Origin: JAWLHU01 sp041690255
GTDB lineage: Bacteria > Bacillota > Sulfobacillia > Symbiobacteriales > Symbiobacteriaceae
Reading direction: 5' to 3'
NCBI GenBank assembly: GCA_041690255.1
Contig: JAWLHU010000008.1
Coordinates: 264,883 to 328,882 of the forward strand
DNA: 64,000 nucleotides
Shown: in pieces, positions 34,863-44,403 of the stretch
How positions within the stretch are numbered: the stretch's first letter is position 1
How the letters are laid out: each line of letters starts with the position of its first letter
Program-made: the position numbers and the translations under genes
Notes under the pieces: model-generated
Seen by the model: only the letters and a program-made list of their open reading frames with translations
The model's database searches: none
Told to the model about the DNA's origin: nothing

Positions 34863-35581
34863 TTGTCGGTCAACTCCAGGAAGATCTTCTCCAACGTCTC
34901 GCCGGACTGGCCCTTGCGGAGTTCATCCATAGTACCCTGAGCGATGATCCTGCCCTTGTTAATGATCGCCACCCGGTCACAGAGCCGCTCGGCCACCTCC
35001 AGCACGTGCGTGGAGAAGAAGACGGTGTTGCCCTGGCGGGTGTGGTCGGCCATGAGTTCCTTGAGGTTGTGAGCGGAGCGCGGATCGAGACCGACCATGG
35101 GCTCATCCAGGATCCAGACGGGAGGGTTGTGCAGCAGGGCGGACATGACGACCAGCTTCTGCTGCATGCCGTGGGAGTAACCGCTGATCCGGTCAGTCAG
35201 GGCATGGGTCAGCTCGAAGGTCGAGGCGAAGCGCTCGATTCGCTCCTGACGATCCCGGGGGCCTACGCCGTACACGTCGCCAATAAAGTTCAGGTATTCC
35301 AGGCCGGTGAGGCGGTCGTAGACCTCTGGGGTGTCGGGCACGAAGGCCATCTGCCGCTTGGCCTGCAGGGTCTGGCTCACAATGTCATAGCCGTTGACCT
35401 TCACGCTGCCGCTGTCGGGCTTGTGCAAGCCAACGATCAGCTTGATTGTGGTTGTCTTGCCGGCGCCGTTCGGTCCAAGGAAGCCGAAGATCTCGCCTGG
35501 CCGGACGGTGAGGCTCAGGTTATCGACGGCCTTCTTCGCACCGTTACCGTAGCTCTTGGAAACGCCTACAAGTTCAATCAT
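34859..35581 (-). CDS. ABC transporter ATP-binding protein
   Basis: 240 residues. Walker A GPNGAGKTTTIKL, ABC signature ISGYSHGMQQKLVV, Walker B VWILDEPMVGLDPRS, and H-loop FFSTHVLEVAE are all present. The VPDTPEVYDRLTGLEYL stretch is the Q-loop region (with D in place of the usual Q). It resembles exporter ATPases of the DRI/Nod group that pair with large permeases. GGGAGGG lies 6-7 nt before the ATG at 35581. First gene of the unit. Confidence 0.92.
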   Translation of the reverse strand: MIELVGVSKSYGNGAKKAVDNLSLTVRPGEIFGFLGPNGAGKTTTIKLIVGLHKPDSGSVKVNGYDIVSQTLQAKRQMAFVPDTPEVYDRLTGLEYLNFIGDVYGVGPRDRQERIERFASTFELTHALTDRISGYSHGMQQKLVVMSALLHNPPVWILDEPMVGLDPRSAHNLKELMADHTRQGNTVFFSTHVLEVAERLCDRVAIINKGRIIAQGTMDELRKGQSGETLEKIFLELTDK

Positions 35582-35702
35582 GGTAGTCCCTCCCATACAT
35601 CTTCCACAGGGATTCTTGTCAGCCGATCAGTGATCCTGCACGTCGCCGCATCCCTTGAATCGTGGTATGCTTGAAACGAATCTTCAACATGGGGGTATGA
35701 AG

Positions 35703-36902
35703 ATGCGGGATGTGGTGATCGTAGATGCGGTTCGCACGCCAATCGGGCGCTATGGGGGCGCTCTGAAAGCCGTTCGTCCTGATGACCTTGCCGCAGTGGT
35801 AATTCGTTCGCTCCTGGAGCGAAATCCGCGGGTGAATCCCAGCGCCGTGGAAGATGTGATCCTCGGCGCGGCCAATCAGGCGGGCGAGGATAACCGGAAT
35901 GTGGCCCGCATGGCAGCGCTCCTGGCCGGTCTGCCGGTAGAGGTGGCCGGCGTTACGGTCAACCGGCTCTGCGGTTCGGGCCTCGAAGCGGTCAACCAGG
36001 CGGCCCGAGCTATTGTGGTGGGCGATGGTGACTGCTACATTGCCGGCGGTACCGAGTCCATGACCCGAGCTCCGTTCGTCATGGCGAAGCACGGCGAGGC
36101 CTGGGACCGCAAGGCCGAAATCTTTGATACAACGATAGGCTGGCGGTTCACCAATCCACGGCTGGCGGAGCTATACTATCCCTATAGCATGGGGGAGACG
36201 GCGGAGAACGTGGCTGCGAAGTGGGGGATCGGCCGGGAGGAGCAGGATCAGTTCGCGTTGACCAGCCAGCAGCGGGCGGTGGCGGCCCAGGTGGCAGGTC
36301 GGTTCGATGCCGAACTGGTCCCCGTGGTGATCCCGCAGAAGAAGGGGGATCCGGTGCGGGTTACGGCAGACGAGCATCCGCGCCCCGACGTAACCCTGGA
36401 GCGGCTGGCCAAGCTGTCGCCTGCGTTTAAGAAGGATGGTACCGTGACCGCCGGCAATGCCTCGGGCATTAATGACGGGGCCGCCGCTCTGCTGCTCATG
36501 TCGGCCGATAAGGCGGCAGAGCTGGGTCTGAAGCCCATGGCCCGCATTCGCTCCATGGCGGTTGCCGGTGTCGACCCCGCCTACATGGGGGTAGGCCCGG
36601 TCCCTGCTACCCGCAAAGCGCTGAAGCGGGCCGGCCTTACCGTGGCAGACCTTGACCTGGTCGAGCTGAACGAGGCGTTCGCCGCCCAGTCGCTTGCCTG
36701 CATGCGGGATCTGGAACTGGATCCGGGAAGAGTAAACGTCAATGGCGGTGCGATCGCTCTGGGTCACCCGCTGGGCTGTTCGGGGGCGCGCATTCTGACG
36801 ACTCTGGTTCATGAGCTGGGCCGGCGGGGTGGGCGGTATGGCCTGGCCACCATGTGCATAGGGGTTGGACAGGGCATTGCTACTGTGATTGAACGAGTCT
36901 AA
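35703..36902 (+). CDS. paaJ: Acetyl-CoA C-acyltransferase (thiolase, PaaJ-like)
   Basis: 399 residues. Active-site Cys in VNRLCGSGLEAVNQAA (~90), catalytic His in NGGAIALGHPLGCSGARI, and the second Cys in LATMCIGVGQGIA. Cleaves 3-oxoacyl-CoA; 400-residue thiolases with RLCGSG are frequent in the 3-oxoadipyl-CoA (PaaJ/PcaF) group, so it can complete the route of the PaaF-G-H operon 6 kb upstream, but a general beta-ketothiolase role is equally possible. The ATG at 35703 has GGGGG at the right distance. Followed by a cupin gene. Confidence 0.85.
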   Translation: MRDVVIVDAVRTPIGRYGGALKAVRPDDLAAVVIRSLLERNPRVNPSAVEDVILGAANQAGEDNRNVARMAALLAGLPVEVAGVTVNRLCGSGLEAVNQAARAIVVGDGDCYIAGGTESMTRAPFVMAKHGEAWDRKAEIFDTTIGWRFTNPRLAELYYPYSMGETAENVAAKWGIGREEQDQFALTSQQRAVAAQVAGRFDAELVPVVIPQKKGDPVRVTADEHPRPDVTLERLAKLSPAFKKDGTVTAGNASGINDGAAALLLMSADKAAELGLKPMARIRSMAVAGVDPAYMGVGPVPATRKALKRAGLTVADLDLVELNEAFAAQSLACMRDLELDPGRVNVNGGAIALGHPLGCSGARILTTLVHELGRRGGRYGLATMCIGVGQGIATVIERV

Positions 36903-36918
36903 TGACGAGGTGATCCCT

Positions 36919-37236
36919 ATGAGCTTTGCCAACCTGCAGGAGTTCAAGCGGTTTTCGGAAGAGAAGTACCAGAAGGTCCTGATGCTCGAGTCGCCCCAGA
37001 GTGCCCTGGATGTCTACTGCCTTCTCCCGGGCCAGAGCCAGAGGCTGCATGCCCACAAGGGAACCGACAAGTACTACGTGATCTGGGAAGGCCGCGCAAC
37101 GGTGCAGATTGGCGATCAGGTCCGGGAACTCGGCCCTGGTGAGGCTGCGATTGCCCGGGCCGATGTGGAGCATGGGATCACCAACAATGGGACGGAGCCG
37201 GTAGTGGCGGTCGTCTTCCGCACGCTGCATCCGTAG
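36919..37236 (+). CDS. Cupin-domain protein
   Basis: 105 residues, a single cupin barrel. Metal-binding motif 1 is present as LHAHKGTDKYYVIWEGRATV (His, His, Glu) and motif 2 as GEAAIARADVEHGITN (His). Function is open: small metal-binding cupins are enzymes or sensors. It starts 16 nt after the thiolase stop behind GAGGTGAT, so it is likely co-transcribed with it. Very short and soluble. Confidence 0.8.
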   Translation: MSFANLQEFKRFSEEKYQKVLMLESPQSALDVYCLLPGQSQRLHAHKGTDKYYVIWEGRATVQIGDQVRELGPGEAAIARADVEHGITNNGTEPVVAVVFRTLHP

Positions 37237-37272
37237 GGTACCGAACCAACCTGGAAGAAGGGGGAGCGGTGC

Positions 37273-37866
37273 GTGCAACATCCCATGCGGGAAGCCATTC
37301 AACTCAGCAACTCAGCACAAGCCACCATTCACGATGAGCAGTCCGCTGCCCTCTTTGTCTCGGGTGCCTGGACCGGTAAGCGCCTGCTGCTGCGCCCGGT
37401 GCCCGGGGTCACCTGGCAGGAGGTCCGCACCGAATCCGGGGCTGCTCCACGCCATAACGGTGCCTGGGATCTGACCGGGCTGCTGGAGACCGGTGGCTGG
37501 CAGGAGCTCCTGGTGCAAGGTGGACCGATCGCCGGAGCTGTCCTCGAAGCGAGTGACCCCCTGGCGATCGATCGCTTGGAGGCCTCGTACGACCCGCCGG
37601 AGACGCTCTCGATCCGGTGCCGGCTGGCGAAGTCGCCCGCGGCGGTCGGGAGGGAGGGGCTCTTTTCGCTCTTTTTCTCCCTGACCGATGAGCGCGGACG
37701 CCAGATTGGGCGCCAGGAGGTCTTCGTCGGGCCAAGGACCGCCGAACTTGCGGTGGCCATGGCGCTGACCAGGGAGCCACGCGGGCGCTGCCAGTTGAAG
37801 GCCAGCCTCTGCCTGGATCAGCAGGTGATCGATGACGCCCGGCTCGAGGTTCGAGACTTCCGTTGA
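37273..37866 (+). CDS. Hypothetical protein
   Basis: 197 residues from a GTG with GGGGGAG 6-7 nt upstream. It is mostly predicted beta-strand with few hydrophobic stretches, no signal peptide and no recognisable motif. It follows the cupin by 36 nt in the same direction and ends at a shared terminator, so it belongs to the thiolase-cupin transcript. No family recognised. Confidence 0.6.
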   Translation: MQHPMREAIQLSNSAQATIHDEQSAALFVSGAWTGKRLLLRPVPGVTWQEVRTESGAAPRHNGAWDLTGLLETGGWQELLVQGGPIAGAVLEASDPLAIDRLEASYDPPETLSIRCRLAKSPAAVGREGLFSLFFSLTDERGRQIGRQEVFVGPRTAELAVAMALTREPRGRCQLKASLCLDQQVIDDARLEVRDFR

Positions 37867-37870
37867 GCAG

Positions 37871-37905
37871 AAAGCCGGCCCCCCGCATCTGGGGAGCCGG
37901 CTTTT
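37871..37905. terminator. Bidirectional terminator
   Basis: AAAGCCGGC (37871-37879) pairs with GCCGGCTTT (37896-37904), plus an inner CCCC/GGGG pairing, between convergent genes. Confidence 0.85.
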
Positions 37906-37906
37906 G

Positions 37907-38830
37907 CTACTGCTGCCAATAGGTGAAGGTGAAGTAGCTCGTCGTCTCGATCAGATCACTCCGGAGGATGACCCCGCTGTTGGTGTGGCCGGTCAGGTGC
38001 GGACCGTCCGCCGCACGCTCCTCCATGGCGAGCATCAGCACGGAGAGGGAGCCGGGGGAGTCTATGTGGTCGGGCCCCAGGCGCATGAGCGCTGTCAGAT
38101 CCATCTCCTCGATCAGGGGGAGGGTCTGCGCATCCTTCGCTTCCGCCTCGACGCGGGTCAGGTAGTGGGAGAAGTCGACCGAGGCGAGCAGGAGGGTCTC
38201 ATCGTCCGTCTGTTCCGCCAAGGCTTGGGCCAGACGCCGGAGCTCAGGCAGGCCGACCTCCCGGTGGAGGATCAGGGGAACGACCTTGGCATTCGGGGCG
38301 TGGTACTTGAGGTACGGCATCAGGGCGCCAATGGCATGCTCGGGCTCCAGGGTCTCATCATCCACCGTGGCGAGACCGCCTGCCACGAGGCGGTCCACCA
38401 GCGACTGATCCGCCTCGACCACGCCGAACTCGGTCTGCCAGCCTCGCCTTCCCGTGATCACCGGCTGCCCTCTGGCTTCATGGTTGGGGCCGACCACGAT
38501 CACGGTAGTTGGCGGATCGGCCTCCAACTGGCGGAAGAAGCGGGTGAGGAGTTCGGCGGCCAGGTTGTGGTGGGGCACCACTCCACCGACCAGACGCCCC
38601 TCCGGCCGAGCGGCGTCCTGATCGTCGGCGGCATGCAGACCGCCGTAGAAGAGCATCGGGTCATAGAACCGATCCGGCTGCACCGGCAAGGACCGCGTGG
38701 GCGCCCCACCCATGGCAGAGGGAGCGAGCGCACCATCGGCGGCCGAGGGGGCGGGGGCCTCCGCCGCCCCTACGAGGCCGAGCAGCAGGACTGCCAGTGG
38801 GAGCAGCATCAGCACGCCTCGCGTTCTCAT
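37907..38830 (-). CDS. Exported MEMO-family (AmmeMemoRadiSam B-like) protein
   Basis: 307 residues with an N-terminal signal peptide (LLPLAVLLLGLVGAAEA). The MEMO metal-site stretches are present: GGVVPHHNLAAELL, VVGPNHEARGQPVI, LEPEHAIGALMPYL and LLASVDFSHYLT. MEMO proteins are related to extradiol dioxygenases and usually occur with an AMMECR1 and a radical-SAM protein in the cytoplasm; here the protein is exported and neither partner is nearby. Its start codon overlaps the stop of the alpha-2-macroglobulin-like gene (ATGA), so the two are coupled. Confidence 0.8.
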   Translation of the reverse strand: MRTRGVLMLLPLAVLLLGLVGAAEAPAPSAADGALAPSAMGGAPTRSLPVQPDRFYDPMLFYGGLHAADDQDAARPEGRLVGGVVPHHNLAAELLTRFFRQLEADPPTTVIVVGPNHEARGQPVITGRRGWQTEFGVVEADQSLVDRLVAGGLATVDDETLEPEHAIGALMPYLKYHAPNAKVVPLILHREVGLPELRRLAQALAEQTDDETLLLASVDFSHYLTRVEAEAKDAQTLPLIEEMDLTALMRLGPDHIDSPGSLSVLMLAMEERAADGPHLTGHTNSGVILRSDLIETTSYFTFTYWQQ

Positions 38831-41800
38831 GGCGTGCGCACCATCGCTCTCTGGCCGAGGCCATAGATCAACCCGCTCTGCTGATGCTGCAGGGCCGGCT
38901 CCTCCGCCTGGTACTCGCCCATGTTCACCACCCGAGCGAAGTAGCGGATCGGTTTGCCCGACCGCCCTGCCCAGAAGGAGACTCGCTGACCATCGATCTG
39001 GATGGGCCAGCTTTCATACTGGTTCCAGTTCACCTGCATCCCGTACTGCCACGAACGCTCCAGCATCCGCAGCCCGGACGGGAGGTAGTCGTGGATCTCG
39101 TAGGCGCCCTTGGGAGCATCTGCCGGGACCGAGTAGGAGAGCGTCACGCTCACAATATCGCCGGCCTTCCACTCCTCGGGGGCAGGCGAATAGGTTCGGG
39201 TAATCTTCGTCCCCCCCTGTTGCAGGGTTGGAGTACCATTCACCTCGTAGGTGCTGACCACCGCCACGGAGCCCTCTACCTTGGTAATGCGGAGTTTCTC
39301 CAACTCCTCCGGGCTGACCCGGACCGCGAACTGCCGGCCCGGCTCGAGCGATTCCCGAACCTCCTGGCCGCCCAAGTTGTGGGTGAAGGCGACCGGCTTG
39401 CCGGTGAGGCGCTCCAGGCCAGTTCTGGCGGCGATCAACTGCTCCAGCAGGATCAGGGAGTCGGTTGGCTGGTTCTGTGAGAGGTAGCTGATCAGCGCCG
39501 GGGCCTCCGGCTCGCCCAATTTGCCGGCCAGAGCGGCAGCCAGGGCGGTCGTCTCCAGCTTCTCGTCCGTGTCGGTGCCGGCGGTGAGCTGGAGCTCCCG
39601 CCCTACCTGCTTGCCGTGCGCTTGAAGCAGGCTCCGGTAGACCGGCCGGGCCCCCTCCAGGTCACCCAGTTCGGCCAGGACCAGGGCGAGGTGGAGTTGC
39701 TCGCTCGGGGTCAGGTCCGGCTCGGCCAGGAGGGACTGAGCGGTCAGCAGGACGGGCTGATCCAGCCCAGCCAGACCGTAGAGCGCCAGGATCTTGCGGT
39801 CCCGACCGGCCCCCTCGTCGTCCAGGATCTGCTGGAAGTAGAGCTGCAGAGAGACCTGATCGAATCGGTCCGGCGCCAGATCGGCGGTGAGTGCCGAGAG
39901 CTTCAGATCGCCGCTGCTGTACGGCAGGATCGCGATCGACCCATCGGGCGCCTGGTAGCGGAAGGCCTCCAGCTCAGGCTCCGGGTAGACTGGGTCCCGG
40001 CCAAAGTGCTGCTGCAACAGATCGGTCGCTATCGCTCGGGCCAGCTTCATTTCGAAGCGGTTCCCCCATTGCCAGCGCATCCGGTAGAGCAGGTTCAGGT
40101 ACTGACCCCGCTCCCAGTCCAGGAAAGTGAGTTCGGTATAGGTGGAGTCAGACCCAGGCACCTTCGTCCCGTCGCCCAGCAGGGTGAAGTCGACCTGGTT
40201 GTGACGCTGATAGGTGTCCACGACGGTGAACCTCTTCTCCAGGGCGTCGGTCAGATCGCCGCTGTTCGCCCGCACCATTACGGTGTAGTCACCCGCCGCA
40301 GCAAGCGATGGCAGCGGAATCGAGGTCGGCGTGAAGGGAACCGCCAGGCGCTCGCTGCTTTCGGACACGCCGGGGCCGTTCACGGTCACCTTGAACTGGA
40401 CCTGCTCCCCGCCGGTCAGGGCGCTGCCGTATGCGCGGACTTGCAGCACCGGCTCGTCGCCCGTGAGGAAGCGCTCCCCCAGGACCATGTCGGCGAAGAA
40501 GGGGAGTTTAACGGCAATGCCCGTCGTACCGCTTCCGGCCTCCAGGCTCTGCGGGTTGAAGGCCTGGTAGGTCAGCCGCCAGGTCGTCAGGTTATCCGGC
40601 ACATGGAAGGAGGCGCTCGCCTTGCCGGTGGCATCGGTCGTGACGGAGGAGAAGAAGACAGCGTCCTTGAAGTCGCGGCGGGCACCGCCGCCATCGCCAC
40701 CCTTTTCGGCCCCGCCGCCGGGGTTGGGCACCTCGTGCGAGTTCCGGGACCGGAGAATGCCGGGGGTAATGTACTCCCCGTAGAGCGAACCCAGCAAACT
40801 GACGCTCTGGCTCCGCAGGGCGTAGAGCGCCTCATCCACCAGGTTGAGGTTGACCTGGGTACCGGGTGCCGGTTGGCCAAGCCGGTCCGTCACCTCGACC
40901 TGCAGGCGGACCTCATCGCCCGGGCGGTAGGCCTCCTTGTCGGGCGTTACCGTTACCTGCAGCCGGCGCTGTTCCTCATCAAATCGGACATAGCGCTCCG
41001 TGGAATGGTAGCGGGCGCCATCGAAATAGACCGCCTTGACCGTCATGCTGGGCGGGTCGTTCTCGCCCATGACCAGCCGGTAGGTACCCGTCCCCTGGGT
41101 CGTGTATCCTTGCAGACCGCGCCGGGCGTTCATGAAGAGGAAGCCGTTCGGACGATCTGCGACCACCGTCTCGCCGGTCTTCATGATCAGATCCATGGGC
41201 TCGCCAATGAGAGCCTCCGTCTGCTCCGGGTCCAGCGGCTCCAGGTGGTACCAGCCGGCGTACTCCCGGTCATCGTAGGGCGACTGGAACTCGCGGCCGG
41301 AGACGTAGGCCGACCCGCTCACCGGTAACCCGCGGGAGTCCAGCGTGCGATACTCGACCCGGTACTGCTGCGCGGGGTCGACCGGGAAGGTGTAGGAGGC
41401 CTGGCCGTTCGCATCGCTCGTGGCGTCAAAGGTGCCGATGGTCCGGTGCGCCTCTTCATAGCGGTAGCGTGTCCGGGTCACTTTTTCGATGAAGTCATAG
41501 TACTGCCCCATACTGATCTGGTTCCAGTGCATCTCGATCAGGGTGAACCGGACCGCGCGCCCGGGGACCGCCGCTCCCTTGTAGTTGGAGCCCCCGGCGT
41601 TCAATTCGTCCAGGGTGACCTGGTTGAGCTGGACCTGGACGGTCGCACTCTCCGGGGCATACGCCACCTTGACGCTGCTGAGCAGGTCCCGGGTGAAGAG
41701 GCTGACCCTTCGCTCATCGGTCACCTCGCCGATCTCCGCCAGGCCGGCATGGATGTTGAACCAGAGCGACTCGGGATACCAGTTCACCTCACCGGGGGAG

Positions 41801-43692
41801 TGGGGCGGGGTGTAGGTGATTGTCGCCTCGCCCTTTGCGTCGGTAGCGACCTGAACGTCGCGGTCGTTACCTATATTGTAGTTCAGCGTCATGCCAGGAA
41901 CCGGGGTCCCTTCGAAGAAGGAGGCCTTCACGTCGAAGGTGACCGGCTCCCCGGTAAAGATCGCCTGCTTGTCACTGGTCACAGCCAACTGGTAGGCCGG
42001 TTTGGCGTAGGTGGCCACCTCGAACCACTGGCTCAGCAGCATGTCGTTATCCATGCGGACGCGCAGCTCATAGTGGCCAGGCTTCAGGTTGGGGAGGTCG
42101 AGGCCGCCTATGAACGTTCCTTTCTGTACCGGAAGGGTGGCCTGCACCAGGGGGAGGACCTCGCCGCTCGCACCGTAGTAGTCGCTGCGCCGGACCTCGG
42201 CGACCACCTCCGACACGATCTCCGCGCCCGGTTCGCGCGGGTGGACCACGCCCCAGACCTGCACGGTGTCGTCGGGTTTGAAGAGGCTGCGGTCCAGGTA
42301 GAGGTACTTCCAGTAGAGGTCGCGCTTCGACTCCTGCTCCCTCCACTCCCAGTAGTAGGGCGGCGGGCTGTAGATGACCCCCTCCTTGCCGGCGGCCTCG
42401 GCCTTCAGCAGGAGGGCGGGCTGGGTTATGCGGTCGCGCAGATTCTCAGGCGTCGGCAGGACCGCGACCCCATCGGCACCCGTACGGACGCTTTTTTGTG
42501 AGATGGGATCCGTCACGGTGGCCCCATCCACCGGTTTGCCGGTCGCCAGGTCGTGCAGCCAGACAAGGGTGCCGGTCGTCGTGGCGGTGACGTGGAAGGA
42601 GAGGTCGGTCACCTGGAAGTGTACCTGCCGGCCGACCTCGCCCACGCGGACGGAGGCCAGGTAGTAGCCGGGTGGCATGGGCTCCGGGAAGATCAGGAAA
42701 GTACCGTTGTCGAATGACTGGCCTTCGGTCGTGAAGGTGGAGACCGATTTTAAGCTCGTCACATCTTCCTGGTAGCGGCTGCGGGAGGCGTTTGCCCACC
42801 AGGGGGTCTTGTCGGCCGCCTGGACCGCGTCCATGTAGGCCTCCGCTGTTGGATAGCGGAAGACGGTGACGTTGACCGGCTTCGCGGAATCCTTTCCGCC
42901 GTACCAGAAGCCGAAGATCGGCTGGCTGTCGGCGGGGAACTCGGCGGCCTCGGTCGGCATATAGAAGTTGCTCTGCTGGGTCTCCGGTACCTGTGTCTCA
43001 AAGGCGAAGGTCACTTCCTCTGTGAGCTGCCCTTCGCCACCGCTGCGGCCCAGCCCCTGCTTCAGCGTGACAGTGTAGACGGTGCCAGGCTCCAGTTTCT
43101 CCGGTACGAAGGCGACGGTCTTCTTGTGGCGCTCAAAGCGCCCGGTGACCGGCGGGTCAATAGAGAAGTAGGGGGTCAGGTCTTCGTAGTCCTCATGGGT
43201 GAACGTGAACTCAATCCCGCTGTTCACAGGCACGCCCGTCCCCTGGTCCCGCGGGAGGGTTCCCAGGAGTCGGAACTCGGTCTGGGTCTGGAACGACCAC
43301 TGATACGGCCGGCTGACCCCGACGGCCTGGGCCAGGCGGAAGCGATAGATCTTATCAGGTGTCAGGGATGCCGCCGGCTTTACGGTGAAGCGCGTTCCCT
43401 CGGTGTCGGCCTGGTCGATTGTGAGCGCGACCGCCGGCTCCACCTTCAGGTTTTGGCGTACCGCGGCCACGGAAAGCGGCTTCACGGTGGTCAGCGTGAG
43501 CCCGCCGGTCGTAGCCAGGCCGGCTGGGTTTGCCTCGTCGGCCACCAGAGTGACCTCCGCCGGCATCTTTTCTGTCACGGGCGGGGGCGGCGTTGACGCC
43601 TCGTCCACAGGGCGGAACTTGATCCAGGCCGCGGTCCCGATCAGGGCGACTGCGACCAGTGCAGCTACGGCGATCCGGGCTCTTCGCTGCAT
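38827..43692 (-). CDS. Alpha-2-macroglobulin-like surface protein, no thioester
   Basis: About 1621 residues. A single N-terminal membrane anchor (~5-25) with the rest outside. Ig-like domain (~130-245), MG2-type domain near SLFKPDDTVQVWGVVHPRE (~475), and further macroglobulin beta domains. A canonical A2M segment, FSSVTTDATGKASASFHVPD then TTWRLTYQAF, lies near ~1080-1120. The thioester signature CxEQ of bacterial A2M is absent: the whole protein contains no cysteine. Start at 43692 because GGAG lies 9 nt upstream; the ATG 9 nt earlier abuts that site. The stop overlaps the MEMO start. Probably a structural or protease-binding envelope protein. Confidence 0.85.
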   Translation of the reverse strand: MQRRARIAVAALVAVALIGTAAWIKFRPVDEASTPPPPVTEKMPAEVTLVADEANPAGLATTGGLTLTTVKPLSVAAVRQNLKVEPAVALTIDQADTEGTRFTVKPAASLTPDKIYRFRLAQAVGVSRPYQWSFQTQTEFRLLGTLPRDQGTGVPVNSGIEFTFTHEDYEDLTPYFSIDPPVTGRFERHKKTVAFVPEKLEPGTVYTVTLKQGLGRSGGEGQLTEEVTFAFETQVPETQQSNFYMPTEAAEFPADSQPIFGFWYGGKDSAKPVNVTVFRYPTAEAYMDAVQAADKTPWWANASRSRYQEDVTSLKSVSTFTTEGQSFDNGTFLIFPEPMPPGYYLASVRVGEVGRQVHFQVTDLSFHVTATTTGTLVWLHDLATGKPVDGATVTDPISQKSVRTGADGVAVLPTPENLRDRITQPALLLKAEAAGKEGVIYSPPPYYWEWREQESKRDLYWKYLYLDRSLFKPDDTVQVWGVVHPREPGAEIVSEVVAEVRRSDYYGASGEVLPLVQATLPVQKGTFIGGLDLPNLKPGHYELRVRMDNDMLLSQWFEVATYAKPAYQLAVTSDKQAIFTGEPVTFDVKASFFEGTPVPGMTLNYNIGNDRDVQVATDAKGEATITYTPPHSPGEVNWYPESLWFNIHAGLAEIGEVTDERRVSLFTRDLLSSVKVAYAPESATVQVQLNQVTLDELNAGGSNYKGAAVPGRAVRFTLIEMHWNQISMGQYYDFIEKVTRTRYRYEEAHRTIGTFDATSDANGQASYTFPVDPAQQYRVEYRTLDSRGLPVSGSAYVSGREFQSPYDDREYAGWYHLEPLDPEQTEALIGEPMDLIMKTGETVVADRPNGFLFMNARRGLQGYTTQGTGTYRLVMGENDPPSMTVKAVYFDGARYHSTERYVRFDEEQRRLQVTVTPDKEAYRPGDEVRLQVEVTDRLGQPAPGTQVNLNLVDEALYALRSQSVSLLGSLYGEYITPGILRSRNSHEVPNPGGGAEKGGDGGGARRDFKDAVFFSSVTTDATGKASASFHVPDNLTTWRLTYQAFNPQSLEAGSGTTGIAVKLPFFADMVLGERFLTGDEPVLQVRAYGSALTGGEQVQFKVTVNGPGVSESSERLAVPFTPTSIPLPSLAAAGDYTVMVRANSGDLTDALEKRFTVVDTYQRHNQVDFTLLGDGTKVPGSDSTYTELTFLDWERGQYLNLLYRMRWQWGNRFEMKLARAIATDLLQQHFGRDPVYPEPELEAFRYQAPDGSIAILPYSSGDLKLSALTADLAPDRFDQVSLQLYFQQILDDEGAGRDRKILALYGLAGLDQPVLLTAQSLLAEPDLTPSEQLHLALVLAELGDLEGARPVYRSLLQAHGKQVGRELQLTAGTDTDEKLETTALAAALAGKLGEPEAPALISYLSQNQPTDSLILLEQLIAARTGLERLTGKPVAFTHNLGGQEVRESLEPGRQFAVRVSPEELEKLRITKVEGSVAVVSTYEVNGTPTLQQGGTKITRTYSPAPEEWKAGDIVSVTLSYSVPADAPKGAYEIHDYLPSGLRMLERSWQYGMQVNWNQYESWPIQIDGQRVSFWAGRSGKPIRYFARVVNMGEYQAEEPALQHQQSGLIYGLGQRAMVRTP

Positions 43693-43808
43693 ATTTCTCA
43701 TCTCCAGGCGGAAGATTGATGCTCATCTGATTAGACGATTCGGTGTCAGGGATAGTTCTACGTCTCACAATGCGCAAAGAGCAAGGGGGGCCCTTGCTCT
43801 TCACCCGT

Positions 43809-44225
43809 CTACCGGCTGATGCTGACCGTATGGTGCGATGGGTCTACGGAGACCTTGTAGCCGGCGGCCTCGGCAAACTCCTTGATCGGGGCGTAGACCA
43901 GATCGTCGTGCAGATGGATTCCCTGGGCCTCAGGGCCGATCGCCAAAACCTGCTTGCCGTTTACCGAAACGCTCTTCTGGTCGGATGAGACCTCCGCCAT
44001 CACCCCCAGCGTTTTCGCCAGGTCCTGAACCGGGGCGTAGTACCCGCCCGGTTCATGCATGTGGGGCGGCCTCACGTTGGCCGTCCAAGAGACTGCCGTC
44101 CCCTCCAGGCAGACCCCGACCCCATTTTCGATGGGGGCACAACCGGCGGTCTGTTTGCCGCCGCAACCCGAGAGTACCAGGACCGCGATCAGCCCGATCA
44201 ACCCGAGCAGATGACCCTTGCGCAT
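43809..44225 (-). CDS. Copper-amine-oxidase-N-like lipoprotein
   Basis: 138 residues. A lipoprotein signal (LIAVLVLSGCGG) places the mature N-terminus at Cys21. The body holds two copies of the copper-amine-oxidase-N/stalk-like unit: YYAPVQDLAKTLGVMAEVSSD...VSVNGK and VYAPIKEFAEAAGYKVSVDPS. Membrane- or wall-attached. GGAGGGG precedes the ATG at 44225. It diverges from the triad-less HtrA-like gene, with ~180 bp between them. Confidence 0.75.
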   Translation of the reverse strand: MRKGHLLGLIGLIAVLVLSGCGGKQTAGCAPIENGVGVCLEGTAVSWTANVRPPHMHEPGGYYAPVQDLAKTLGVMAEVSSDQKSVSVNGKQVLAIGPEAQGIHLHDDLVYAPIKEFAEAAGYKVSVDPSHHTVSISR

Positions 44226-44403
44226 TTGACCGATCCCCTCCACGCCGATTCTGGGAGCATCCATTCCTATGCGCCGGAAGAAGGTGGGTTTACCGCGGTA
44301 GGGTATCTGTTTGGCGGAATGCAAGTCCAAATCATAGTGGACCCCTACCTGCATAGAGGCGATATGCCGCGGTCTCTCTGCGAAAAGTGATACAATAGGA
44401 GAA

